Assembly (NCBI RefSeq): GCF_014646095.1 | Contig: NZ_BMMU01000017.1 | Location: forward strand, 1 to 64,000 | DNA from: Streptomyces lacrimifluminis | GTDB lineage: Bacteria; Actinomycetota; Actinomycetes; Streptomycetales; Streptomycetaceae | Length of the DNA: 64,000 bases | Direction of reading: 5' to 3' | Part shown: piece by piece, positions 42,301 to 49,841 of the stretch | How the letters are laid out: every line of letters starts with the position of its first letter | How positions within the stretch are numbered: position 1 is the stretch's first letter | Notes under the pieces: model-generated | What the model saw: the letters and a program-made list of their open reading frames with translations, nothing else | Databases searched by the model: none | What the model was told of the DNA's origin: nothing | Translations under genes and position numbers: made by a program

Positions 42301-45095
42301 TTCCTCAGGCTGCGGCTTCCGGCGAGTGGTCCGCGGCTTCGGCCCGCGCGGGGGGTCTGGTGTCCGCGCTGCCGGGTGCCGCCGCCGGGGGCGTCACCGG
42401 GAACTCCGTTCCTCAGGCTGCCGCCTCCGCCGAGTGGTCTGCGACATCGGCCCGCGCCGGGGGGCCCGTGCCCGCGCTGCCGGGCGCCGCCGCCGGTAGC
42501 GCCGCCGGGAACTCCGATCCCCACGCTGCCGGTCCCTCCGACCGCTCCACGGAACCGGCCCGCGCCGGGAATTCCGTGCGGGGGGATCGGCCGTCCAAGC
42601 GACTCCCCGTGCGCCTCGACCTGGGCGGCGCCCTCGTCTCCCTCGACGAACCGACGCTCACGCGACTGCGCGCGGAACTGAGTTCGGGGCTGAATCTCGC
42701 AGGGCCTGCGGTCACCGGGGCCCCGGTCGCCGCCGCGCCGCCGGGCGTCGGTCCGTCGCCGGATGCGGCCTGGGCTCCGGCCCAGGCCCCGTCAACGGCC
42801 CAACGGCGGCGCGCCGCAGGAGTGTTGGGGGTCACGGAGGTGCCCGGTGCCGCCGGACTCCCGGCCGCCGCCGCGCTGACGTCGTCCCTGGACGCACTCG
42901 CGGGCCGCTTCCCGGCCGCCGCCGAACTCGGTGCCCTGCTGCGGGAGACGGCGGACACCGCCGCCGAGCTGATCGGCGCGGGCCACCGCCCTCCGGGTTC
43001 CGCCGCGGCCTACGCCGGGGGCGACGCGCAGGATCCGGCCGGGGGCGTCGGTCTGGCCGGCCAGGGAGGTAGCGCGCCAACCCGGGCTGCTCGGCAGGCA
43101 CCCGCGACACCAGGCGGGGCTTCGCAGCAGGCTTCCGCGACGCCCGCCGATGCTTCCCGGCAGGCCACAGTGCCGCCCGTCGGCGCTTCCTGGCAGGCCC
43201 CTTCCATGCCCGCCGGGACTTCCCCCCAGGCCTACCGCACGCCCTCCGGCCTGTCCGCACCGCCCACAGCCACCCCGGCCGGCGCGCCTTACCCCGCACC
43301 GGGTACCACGCCCCCCACCGCCCCGGGCTCGGCGCCTTACCCCGCACCGGGCGCCGTGCCCCTCTCCGCCGCTCACCCCGCCCCCGCGCCTGGGTCCTCG
43401 CTGCCGCGCCCCCGATCAAGCGCCCCCGGCGCCCGACCGCTCCCCCCAACACCGCCGTCCCAGGATCCCTCACCCTCCTGGCGCACCACGGTCCACGTCT
43501 CCCCGGACACCATGCCGTACCTCCTCGACCACTGCTTCTTCCCGCAGCGCCCCGGCTGGCCGGACGTGGCCGACCGGTGGCCGGTGGTCCCGGCGACGAC
43601 GATCGTGCAGCACATGATGGACGAGGCCCAGCGGGCGGCGGAGCAGACCCGACCGGGTACCCGCGCCGTGGCGGTGGCCGTCCACGGCGCCCGTTTCGAC
43701 CAGTGGCTCACCGCCACCCCACCCCTCGACGTGGACGTGACAGTCACCCCCGTCACCGCGAACCCCGCCCACCGTGCCGTCTCCTTCGGCCCCCGAGCCC
43801 GAGCCACCGTCGAACTCGCCACCGGGTACCCGGAGTTGAGCGCCTGCCCCACCCCCTGGCCCACCGACCCCACCACCGAACGCACCCCCGACCACACCGC
43901 CGCCCAGCTCTACGGCGAGCGCTGGATGTTCCACGGCCCGGCGTTCCAGGGGGTCACCGAGCTCACCGCCATGGGGGAGGCGCACGTACGGGGAGTCATC
44001 ACGACCCCGCCCGCGCCCGGCTCGCTCCTCGACAACGTCGGGCAGATTCTCGGGTACTGGATCATGGCGACGCGCACCTCGCGGACGGTCGTGTTCCCGG
44101 TCGGGATGCGGGAGATGAGGTTCTACGGACCGCACCCCGAACCCGGCACCGACGTCGACTGCTTCGTCCGGATCACCTCGCTCACCGACACCGTCCTCGA
44201 AGCCGACGTCCAGCTGACCGTCGACGGCCAGGTCTGGGCCGTGATCGGCGGCTGGTACGACCGGCGCTTCGACAACGACCCGCAGACCAGGCCCGTCGAA
44301 CGCTTCCCCGAGCGCAACACCCTCTCCCAGGGCCGGCCGGGCGGCTGGGTACTGCTCCACGAACGCTGGCCCGACCTCGCCTCGCGCGACCTCATTATGC
44401 GCAACTCCCTTGGCGGGGAGGAGCGTTCGCAGTACGAGCGGCACGCGCCGCGCGGGCGCCGACAGTGGCTGCTCGGCCGGATCGCGGCCAAGGACGCCGT
44501 ACGGCGGTGGCTCTGGGAACGCGAGGGCGAGGGGGACGTGTTCCCGGCCGAGATCCAGGTGCACAACGACCCGACCGGGCGGCCGTACGTCACCGGGCTG
44601 CACGGCCGGAACCTGCCGCCGCTGGCCGTCTCGCTCGCCCACCGCGCCGAGGCGGGCGTGGCGATCGTACGGCCGCACCGACCCGCTTCCGCCCCCGGCG
44701 GAGGTCCGGGTACAGGGCCCGGTATCGACATCGAGGAGGTCGTCGAGCGGGACGCCTCGACGCTGGCCACCGCCCTCGGCCCGGCCGAACTCGCCCTGCT
44801 CCGGGCCAGGTCGGCCGCCGACGGCGAGTCCGAGGCGCTCTGGTTCACCCGCTTCTGGGCCGCCAAGGAAGCCGTCGCGAAGGCGGAGGGCACCGGATTC
44901 GGCGGCCGGCCACGGGACTTCGCGGTGCGGGAGGCCACGGGTACGGGCGACCGGCTCACGGTCTCCGGACGGCTCGCCCCCGCCTACACCGTGAACTGCG
45001 AGCAGACGGGCAATCCCCCCGGGCTGCCGGAAAGGAAGTACGTCGTGGCCTGGACGACCGGATCAGCCACACAGGAAAGGGAGTTGGAGCAATGA
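39354..45095 (+). CDS. Pfa/enediyne-like iterative synthase 2: KS-AT-repeats-DH-PPTase
   Basis: Enzyme of 1913 residues starting five bases after PKS1. Ketosynthase (~10-440, Cys223 in DAACASSL, LEAHGTAT, GHTMPAAG, all intact); acyltransferase resembling PfaB (~595-905, Ser666 in GHSVGEW, FHTPML); about 4.5 copies of a 36-residue Ala-rich repeat (~906-1080); a ~300-residue Ala/Pro linker; a hot-dog dehydratase (~1380-1640, His1393 in LLDHCFF, Asp1560 in LLDNVGQILG); and a C-terminal phosphopantetheinyl transferase (~1690-1905, GIDIEE with Asp1792/Glu1794, and WAAKEAVAK with Lys1838/Glu1839). It has no ACP and depends on PKS1 or the free ACP. DH-PPTase order recalls enediyne synthases. ATG at 39354 lacks a good ribosome site, so coupling is likely. 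Confidence 0.9.
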   Translation: MTDRHTRSADGTSTPVAIVGMSVLLPGAADLDSYWRNLLAGTDAITEVPDGRWDADAYYRPDSAGGRAVADQVYCRRGGFVDGLAEVEVTRFGIMPNSVSGTEPDQLIALNVAAAALADAGGDDHLPDRHRIGVVLGRGGYLTPGLVRLDQRVRTASQLVRTLGELLPDLDSAQLARVREAFTDRLGPDSPESAIGLVPNLAASRVANRLDLRGPAYTVDAACASSLVAVDQAVNELASGRCDVMLAGGVHHCHDITLWSVFSQLRALSPSQRIRPFHRGADGILIGEGTGVVVLKRLADAERDGDRIYAVIRGTGVASDGRAAGLVNPDPGGQTHAVRQAWRAAGLDPAQPGSVGLLEAHGTATPAGDAAELATLAEVFGPPESEGAGGGGPAVIGSVKSMIGHTMPAAGVAGLVKAALAVHHGMLLPTLHCDDPNPALLATRFRPLDRAAPWETTAEQPVRRAAVNAFGFGGINAHVVLEEAPGARKRKTASPGPTVTVIESERVLLLAADTPDGLAALLDADDTAVLATGLDATRTHPQAGPTRLGIVDPTAKRLKLARRAVAKGLTWQGRSDVWFRPDPLRADTEGELGGLAFVFPGLEGDFEPRVDDIAAHFGLDGVLPTGERAEVGDVGRHGFGVVGVGLLLDRALRRMGVVPDAVAGHSVGEWTAMTAAGLYDGDEVGAFMATFDPDTVTVPGLAFGALGAPAERVLAALSEEGWTDAGIVLSHDNAPSQSMVCGPDAAVEEFVRAFRARGVLSQVLPFQSGFHTPMLAPYLAPIKQAASRFRLQSPTVPVWSGTTAAPFPAAESAVRELFVRHLLEPVRFRQMVEAMYAAGHRTFVQVGTGQLGSLIGDTLSGRDHLVVAANSPHRDGLAQLRRVATALWVSGRATVPALTVPTTTDATANSATHTAGFSDRSMEPARAGSLVSMPAHSATSDATGNSVPQAAASGEWSAASARAGGLVSALPGAAAGGATGNSVPQAAASGEWSAASARAGGLVSALPGAAAGGVTGNSVPQAAASAEWSATSARAGGPVPALPGAAAGSAAGNSDPHAAGPSDRSTEPARAGNSVRGDRPSKRLPVRLDLGGALVSLDEPTLTRLRAELSSGLNLAGPAVTGAPVAAAPPGVGPSPDAAWAPAQAPSTAQRRRAAGVLGVTEVPGAAGLPAAAALTSSLDALAGRFPAAAELGALLRETADTAAELIGAGHRPPGSAAAYAGGDAQDPAGGVGLAGQGGSAPTRAARQAPATPGGASQQASATPADASRQATVPPVGASWQAPSMPAGTSPQAYRTPSGLSAPPTATPAGAPYPAPGTTPPTAPGSAPYPAPGAVPLSAAHPAPAPGSSLPRPRSSAPGARPLPPTPPSQDPSPSWRTTVHVSPDTMPYLLDHCFFPQRPGWPDVADRWPVVPATTIVQHMMDEAQRAAEQTRPGTRAVAVAVHGARFDQWLTATPPLDVDVTVTPVTANPAHRAVSFGPRARATVELATGYPELSACPTPWPTDPTTERTPDHTAAQLYGERWMFHGPAFQGVTELTAMGEAHVRGVITTPPAPGSLLDNVGQILGYWIMATRTSRTVVFPVGMREMRFYGPHPEPGTDVDCFVRITSLTDTVLEADVQLTVDGQVWAVIGGWYDRRFDNDPQTRPVERFPERNTLSQGRPGGWVLLHERWPDLASRDLIMRNSLGGEERSQYERHAPRGRRQWLLGRIAAKDAVRRWLWEREGEGDVFPAEIQVHNDPTGRPYVTGLHGRNLPPLAVSLAHRAEAGVAIVRPHRPASAPGGGPGTGPGIDIEEVVERDASTLATALGPAELALLRARSAADGESEALWFTRFWAAKEAVAKAEGTGFGGRPRDFAVREATGTGDRLTVSGRLAPAYTVNCEQTGNPPGLPERKYVVAWTTGSATQERELEQ
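42069..42590 (+). repeat. 108-bp tandem repeats inside synthase 2
   Basis: Copies start near 42075, 42183, 42291, 42399 and 42507, a period of exactly 108 bases. The 42183 and 42291 copies are almost identical; the outer ones are diverged. Each encodes 36 residues of the form ...GNSVPQAAAS...SARAGG...LPGAAAG. The period is a multiple of three, so copy number can change without frameshift. It separates AT from DH and would act as a flexible spacer. Confidence 0.9.
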
Positions 45096-45412
45096 GCCTC
45101 AACGGGCAACGGATCGGAACCGTCGACGAGGAGGCGGTGCTCGCCGACATCAGGAGCATGCTCGCGACCCTCCTCGACGAGTACGGCATCGACGACGTCG
45201 AGATCCGCATGGACACCACCTTCAACCGCGACCTCGAACTGGAGAGCATCGACCTGGTGACCCTGGCCGGGCTGCTGGAGGAGAAGTACGGCAGCAGGGT
45301 CAACTTCGCCGAGTTCCTGGCCGGGATGGACTTCGAAGAGATCATCGAACTCACCGTCGGGCGGCTCGTCGAGCACGTCGTCGCCAGTCTCAAAGCGGCG
45401 GAGGCGGGCTGA
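45092..45412 (+). CDS. Free acyl carrier protein
   Basis: Small acidic protein of 106 residues with an ACP four-helix fold. The phosphopantetheine-accepting Ser lies in NRDLELESIDLVTLAG. C-terminal helices (FAEFLAGMDFEEIIELTVG) complete the fold. It differs from the tandem ACPs of PKS1, so it may carry a starter, a finished chain or a tailoring intermediate. ATG at 45092 overlaps the PKS2 stop (ATGA), and GAGTTGGAG precedes it. The alpha/beta hydrolase follows two bases after its stop. Confidence 0.9.
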   Translation: MSLNGQRIGTVDEEAVLADIRSMLATLLDEYGIDDVEIRMDTTFNRDLELESIDLVTLAGLLEEKYGSRVNFAEFLAGMDFEEIIELTVGRLVEHVVASLKAAEAG

Positions 45413-45414
45413 CC

Positions 45415-46242
45415 ATGACGATCGTCGACATCGGCGGCGGCCTCAGGCTGCACGCCCAGCGCATCGGCCCGCGCGGCGGACGGCCGGTCACCGCCACCGC
45501 CGTCCTCGTCCACGGCCTGCTCACCGACAGTCTGGCCAGCTACTACTTCACCGTGGCACCGGCGTTCGCCGCCTCCGGCATCGACGTCGTCATGTACGAC
45601 CTGCGCGGCCACGGCCGCTCCACCCGCCCCGCCACCGGCTACACCCTCGACGACAGCATCGACGACCTGGAGGCCCTCCTCGACCGCCTTGAGGTGACCG
45701 GCCCGGTCCACCTCGTCGGCAACTCCTACGGCGGGACAGTCGCGTTCGGATACGCGGCCCGCCACCCCGAGCGTGCCGCCGGCGTGTCCCTCATCGAGTC
45801 GGAACCGGCCACCGCCGCCTGGGCGGGCAAGCTCGACGGCATCCTCGGCCGGGTCATGCACGAACTCGCCCACAACGAGGCCGACGCCATCGCCTGGATC
45901 ACCGCCAACCGCGGCCAGAACACCGCCCGCCTCGCCAAGGGCGCCGCCCGGCTGGCCCGCGAGACCACCCTCGCCGAGGACATCCCGGCCAGCCGCGTAC
46001 TGAGCGAGGACGAGATAAGTTCCGTACGCTGCCCAGTGCTTGGCGTGTACGGGGGTGACTCGGACCTCGCCGAACTGGCGCCCTGGATGGAGTCCGTGCT
46101 GCCCGACTGCCGGACCGTTGTCGTGCCGGGGCACGAACACTCCGTGCTCGTCGAGGCGTCGGGGACGGTCGGCGGGCACATCCTGTCGCTGATCCTCGGT
46201 GCGACCGTTCCGGTTCAGCTGGCGGGGGCGGAAGCCCGGTGA
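45415..46242 (+). CDS. Alpha/beta hydrolase, putative thioesterase/lipase
   Basis: Hydrolase of 275 residues with a complete catalytic triad: nucleophile Ser in VGNSYGGTVA, Asp in VYGGDSDL and His in PGHEHSVLVE. Oxyanion-hole loop LVHGLLTDS is near the N-terminus, and DLRGHGRSTRP is typical of the fold. As the only thioesterase-like gene in the operon it probably releases the chain from a carrier protein by hydrolysis or transfer. Residue choice Asn-Ser (not Gly-x-Ser-x-Gly with a bulky x) is common in hydrolase branches. Start ATG at 45415, two bases after the ACP stop. Confidence 0.9.
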   Translation: MTIVDIGGGLRLHAQRIGPRGGRPVTATAVLVHGLLTDSLASYYFTVAPAFAASGIDVVMYDLRGHGRSTRPATGYTLDDSIDDLEALLDRLEVTGPVHLVGNSYGGTVAFGYAARHPERAAGVSLIESEPATAAWAGKLDGILGRVMHELAHNEADAIAWITANRGQNTARLAKGAARLARETTLAEDIPASRVLSEDEISSVRCPVLGVYGGDSDLAELAPWMESVLPDCRTVVVPGHEHSVLVEASGTVGGHILSLILGATVPVQLAGAEAR

Positions 46243-47444
46243 GCCGGTTCCTGTTCGTCGTGCCGCCGCTCGTCGGACACATCAATCCGGCCGTCGGAGT
46301 CGCCGCCGAACTGGCCGCGCGGGGACACGAGTCGGCGTGGGCCTGCGCGGATCCAGGGCTTGTGCGGAGGCTCGCAGGGGAGGACGCCGCCGTCTTCCCG
46401 TGCGCCGGGCCAGTGCCCGGCTCCGGTGACGGCGTACGGCCGCCGGACCTGCGGGGACCCGAGGCGCTGAAGTTTCTCTGGGAACGGTTCCTCGCCCCGC
46501 TCGCCGAGGAGATGGCCCCCGGAGTCGCCGCCGCCGTAAGGGAGTTCGGGCCGGACGTCGTCGTGGCCGACCAACAGGCCCTCGCCGGTGGCCTCGTCGC
46601 CGAACGGCTCGGCCTGCCGTGGGCCACCTCGGCCACCACCTCCGCCGAGTTCACCGACGTACTGTCCGGCATGCCCAAGGTCGCCGAGTGGCTGGACGAA
46701 CTGCTCGCGGACCTCAGGAATCGCGTCGGTGACAGCACGGGAACCGCCGACCCGCGCTTCTCCCCGCACCTCGTACTCGCCTTCAGCACACCGGAGTTCA
46801 TCGGCCCGGATGCCCGGACGGGCGACCAGATCCGGTATGTCGGCCCGTCCGTCGCCGCCCGGCCGGCCCCGCCCGGTTTCCCCTGGGAGTGGCTGGACCC
46901 GGCTCGCGCCACGGTCCTCGTCACCCTCGGCACCGCCAACACCGATGTCGGCGCACGCTTTCTGACCGAGTGTCGGACAGCGGTACGTGAACGGGCGGAC
47001 CGGATGCAGACGGTGATCGTCGACCCGGCGGGCGTACTCGGCGGCACCCTGGGCGGGGAGGACGACAAAGGTGTACTGATCGTCCCCTCCGTGCCCCAAC
47101 TCCCGCTCCTCGAACGGGTCGACGCCGTTGTCTGCCATGCCGGGCACAACACCGTGTGCGAGGCGCTCTGGCACGGGGTGCCGCTCGTCGTCGCGCCCAT
47201 CCGGGACGACCAGCCCGTGGTCGCCGGGCAGGTCGTGGCGGCCGGGGCGGGCATCCGGGTGCGGTTCGGGCGGGTCACCGCGCCGAAACTGGGCGCCGCG
47301 ATCGACGCCGTACTGCACGAGCCCGGTTACCGCTTCGCGGCGGGCCGGATCCGTACCGCGTTCCGGACCGCCGAAGGTGCCTCCGCGGCGGCCACCCATC
47401 TTGAGCAACTCGCCATCGGCGCGCCCGCCAAGGAGACGGTATGA
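46239..47444 (+). CDS. Family GT1 glycosyltransferase (MGT-like)
   Basis: Sugar transferase of 401 residues with a GT-B fold. N-terminal half: FLFVVPPLVGHINPAVGVAAEL, where His in GHIN is the usual catalytic base of GT1 enzymes. C-terminal half: VLVTLGTANTDVG, IVPSVPQLPLLERVDAVVCHAGHNTVCEAL and HGVPLVVAPIRDDQ (cited partly), a macrolide-glycosyltransferase-like donor-binding motif. It would add an NDP-activated sugar to the synthase product. GTG at 46239 overlaps the hydrolase stop. No sugar-modifying genes lie near it, so a common cellular sugar is likely. Confidence 0.93.
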   Translation: MSRFLFVVPPLVGHINPAVGVAAELAARGHESAWACADPGLVRRLAGEDAAVFPCAGPVPGSGDGVRPPDLRGPEALKFLWERFLAPLAEEMAPGVAAAVREFGPDVVVADQQALAGGLVAERLGLPWATSATTSAEFTDVLSGMPKVAEWLDELLADLRNRVGDSTGTADPRFSPHLVLAFSTPEFIGPDARTGDQIRYVGPSVAARPAPPGFPWEWLDPARATVLVTLGTANTDVGARFLTECRTAVRERADRMQTVIVDPAGVLGGTLGGEDDKGVLIVPSVPQLPLLERVDAVVCHAGHNTVCEALWHGVPLVVAPIRDDQPVVAGQVVAAGAGIRVRFGRVTAPKLGAAIDAVLHEPGYRFAAGRIRTAFRTAEGASAAATHLEQLAIGAPAKETV

Positions 47445-48568
47445 GCGACGCAAGGCAAGAGCACGGGCACGGTCACGGGCACGCGCCCAACGCGCCGGAA
47501 GCACAAGCAACTCCGACCCGTACCGAGCAGGTCGCGGCCGTCCGGCCCACGTACCAGGCCGACCTGGCCTTCGGCCTCGACCGGTTCTTCGAAGCGCCGC
47601 GCACCCGTTGCCCCTGGTGCGGATCGGCCCGGCTCACGACGCGGCTGCGGACCACCGACCTGCTCCAGCACAAGCCCGGACGGTTCCTGCTCGACCGCTG
47701 CCAGGACTGCCGGCACACCTTCCAGAACCCCCGACTCAGCGCCGCCGGGCTGGAGTTCTACTACCGCGACTTCTACGACGGACTCGGTGAGAAGCAGCTC
47801 GGCAACACCTTCGCGAGCCGCACGAAAATGTACGAACAGCGGGCCCGCGCCCTCCTCCCCTTCGACGACGCGCCCAAGAACTGGCTCGACGTCGGCACCG
47901 GCCACGGCCACTTCTGCGAGGCGGCCCGGGGTGTCCACACCGGCACGGCCTTCGACGGGCTCGACTTCACCGACGGCGCCGAACTCGCCGAGCGGGCGGG
48001 GCGCGTCGAGCGCGGCTACCGGGGGAGTTTCACCGAGCTGGCCCCCGAACTGGCCGCCCACTACGACGTCGTGAGCATGTTCCACTACCTGGAGCACAGC
48101 ACCGAGCCCCCGCTCGAACTGGAGGCCGCGCGGCAGGCCATCCGCCCCGGCGGACACCTGGTGATCGAGGTGCCCGACCCCGACAGCCGCTACGCCCGGT
48201 TGCTCGGCCGGTGGTGGCTGCCCTGGCTCCAGCCCCAGCACCTGCACTTCGTCCCCGTCGACAACCTCCGGCAACGGCTCACCGACCTGGGCTTCACCGT
48301 CGTCCTGGAGCAGCACGCCGAGCCGCACGACCCCGTCGACCTGCTCGCCGCCGTCTGGCTTGCCCTCGACAACGCCGCCCCGCGCGACAACCTCCCGTGG
48401 CTCCCGCACCCCCCGAACGCCCTGCGGCGCACCTTGCGCGCAGCCGTGCTGCTGGCCGGCGTTCCGGCACTGATCCTGGGCACCCTGCTGGACCGCTTCG
48501 CCGTCCGGCCGATCTCCCACCGTCTGGGAGTCTCCAACGCGTACCGGCTGGTGGCCCGCAGGGACTGA
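47441..48568 (+). CDS. SAM-dependent methyltransferase with zinc-binding N-terminus
   Basis: Protein of 375 residues. The N-terminus holds a His-Gly repeat (HGHGHGH) and two Cys pairs (CPWCG and CQDC) spaced as a zinc ribbon. A class I methyltransferase core follows (WLDVGTGHGHFCE as motif I, FDGLDF, VVSMFHYLEHS, PGGHLVIEVPDPDS). The C-terminus has a hydrophobic helix (LRAAVLLAGVPALILGTLL) that may attach it to the membrane. Relatives methylate sugars, e.g. C-methyltransferases, or lipids; the acceptor cannot be told. ATG at 47441 overlaps the glycosyltransferase stop. This is the last gene of the operon; the flippase-like gene converges on it. Confidence 0.85.
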   Translation: MSDARQEHGHGHGHAPNAPEAQATPTRTEQVAAVRPTYQADLAFGLDRFFEAPRTRCPWCGSARLTTRLRTTDLLQHKPGRFLLDRCQDCRHTFQNPRLSAAGLEFYYRDFYDGLGEKQLGNTFASRTKMYEQRARALLPFDDAPKNWLDVGTGHGHFCEAARGVHTGTAFDGLDFTDGAELAERAGRVERGYRGSFTELAPELAAHYDVVSMFHYLEHSTEPPLELEAARQAIRPGGHLVIEVPDPDSRYARLLGRWWLPWLQPQHLHFVPVDNLRQRLTDLGFTVVLEQHAEPHDPVDLLAAVWLALDNAAPRDNLPWLPHPPNALRRTLRAAVLLAGVPALILGTLLDRFAVRPISHRLGVSNAYRLVARRD

Positions 48569-48580
48569 CCAGGACCGGTG

Positions 48581-49609
48581 TTACAACACCTTGGCGCGCA
48601 CCAGCAGCGACAGCACGAGGGCGCCCGGCAGCAGCGGCAGCCAGACCGTCAGGACACGGAAGCCGACGACGGTCGCGGCGGCCAGCGACAGCGGGGCGCC
48701 CATCGCGGCCAGCGTGAACACCAGGGCCGCGTCGACGGGACCGATCCCGGCCGGCGCGGGTACGGCGCCGACAGCGGCGCTCGCGGCGAGATAGGCGAAG
48801 AGCACGTCCGGCCAGGCGATCGGCAGCCCGAGCGAGGCCCCGACGCAGGCCAGCACCGCCGCCTGGCACAACGAGAAGCCCGCGGCACCGCCCCACAGCG
48901 CGGCGACGCGGACCGGCCGGGTGTGCAGCCGCCGCGCGTCGGTCAGGGCGGTGCGCAGACCGTTCAGCAGGGGGCGCCGCAGCGGACGTACGAGGGCCAG
49001 AACCAGCGTCACGACGACCACCGCGGCGACCACGCCCACGGCGATGGGCAGCAGTGTCCCCTGGTCGGGGAGGAGGTCGGCGGTGGCCAGGGAGGTCGGG
49101 AAGGTCGCCAGGAGGACGAGGATCACCAGGAGCTTCGCCACCGGTTTGACCAGCGAGTACAGGGCGAGGGACGCGGTGGCCCGGGCCAGCGGGATGCCAC
49201 GGCCGGTCAGGAACCGCAGGGTGACGGCGTGCGCGCCGAGACCGGCCGGCAGGACGTTGTTCGCGGCGCCGGCGGCGAACTGCGAGGCCAGCAGCAGCCC
49301 GGGCGGCAGCCGCTCCGGGATGGCGCCCTGCCGCGCGAAGGCGGCGGACACCCAGCACAGGAGCGTGAACGCGCCCCCGATCGCCAGCCACCCGGGGTCG
49401 GCGGTGGTGAGCTGCAGGGCCCCGTCGTGCAGGACCTGCCAGTTGTCCGCCGCCCAGATCCCGATGAGCAGGAGCGGCAGCAGACAGAGCACCCGGCGGG
49501 TATACCGGGCACCGGGGATCCGGCGAAAGCGGGACGCCGGCGAGGGACGGTCCGGGGTGCCCTGGGGATGGGGCTGGACCGTCGGAGCGGGCGGGGCTAT
49601 GGGAACCAT
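48581..49609 (-). CDS. Flippase-like membrane protein (LPG-synthase TM / UPF0104 family)
   Basis: Membrane protein of 342 residues with about eight transmembrane helices after a ~35-residue Pro-rich N-terminus. Signatures of the lysylphosphatidylglycerol synthase transmembrane domain family are seen: AAGAANNVLPAGLGAHAVTLRFL (partly cited) and the C-terminal AVPAPAGIGPVDAALVFTLAAMG. The family includes lipid flippases and MprF-like translocators. It runs convergently with the synthase operon, 12 bases from the methyltransferase stop, and could move the glycolipid product, but this is inference. ATG 49609 is used; GTG 49624 is possible. Confidence 0.85.
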   Translation of the reverse strand: MVPIAPPAPTVQPHPQGTPDRPSPASRFRRIPGARYTRRVLCLLPLLLIGIWAADNWQVLHDGALQLTTADPGWLAIGGAFTLLCWVSAAFARQGAIPERLPPGLLLASQFAAGAANNVLPAGLGAHAVTLRFLTGRGIPLARATASLALYSLVKPVAKLLVILVLLATFPTSLATADLLPDQGTLLPIAVGVVAAVVVVTLVLALVRPLRRPLLNGLRTALTDARRLHTRPVRVAALWGGAAGFSLCQAAVLACVGASLGLPIAWPDVLFAYLAASAAVGAVPAPAGIGPVDAALVFTLAAMGAPLSLAAATVVGFRVLTVWLPLLPGALVLSLLVRAKVL

Positions 49610-49841
49610 CGGCAGTGAGGACACAGCGCGCGTCGTCCTTCCACGTGGCGCCCACGCGCTGCGGGGGCGGACGGGGGGAATTGAAGAGCGAGGCAAGGGG
49701 GACGGAAGGAGCGTTCCCAGTCCGCGTGACGGGGTGGTGTCCGGGAAAAGAAGGGGTGAGGGCGGACGGGCGACACAGGTGATGCCTGAAGCTTTCTGCC
49801 AGAGTCTCCCCTCATCGCCTACTGTCAATACGTCCTTTTCA
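49610..49841. other. Gap between flippase-like and Mut7-C genes
   Basis: About 230 bases. No gene is supported. It is G/A-rich on the plus strand and probably holds the promoter for the flippase-like gene and the 3' end of the Mut7-C transcript. Confidence 0.3.

Noticed and set aside
42069..42590. The 108-bp repeats as a CRISPR or mobile repeat
   Set aside because: They are in frame within synthase 2, have no spacers, and encode a continuous protein linker.
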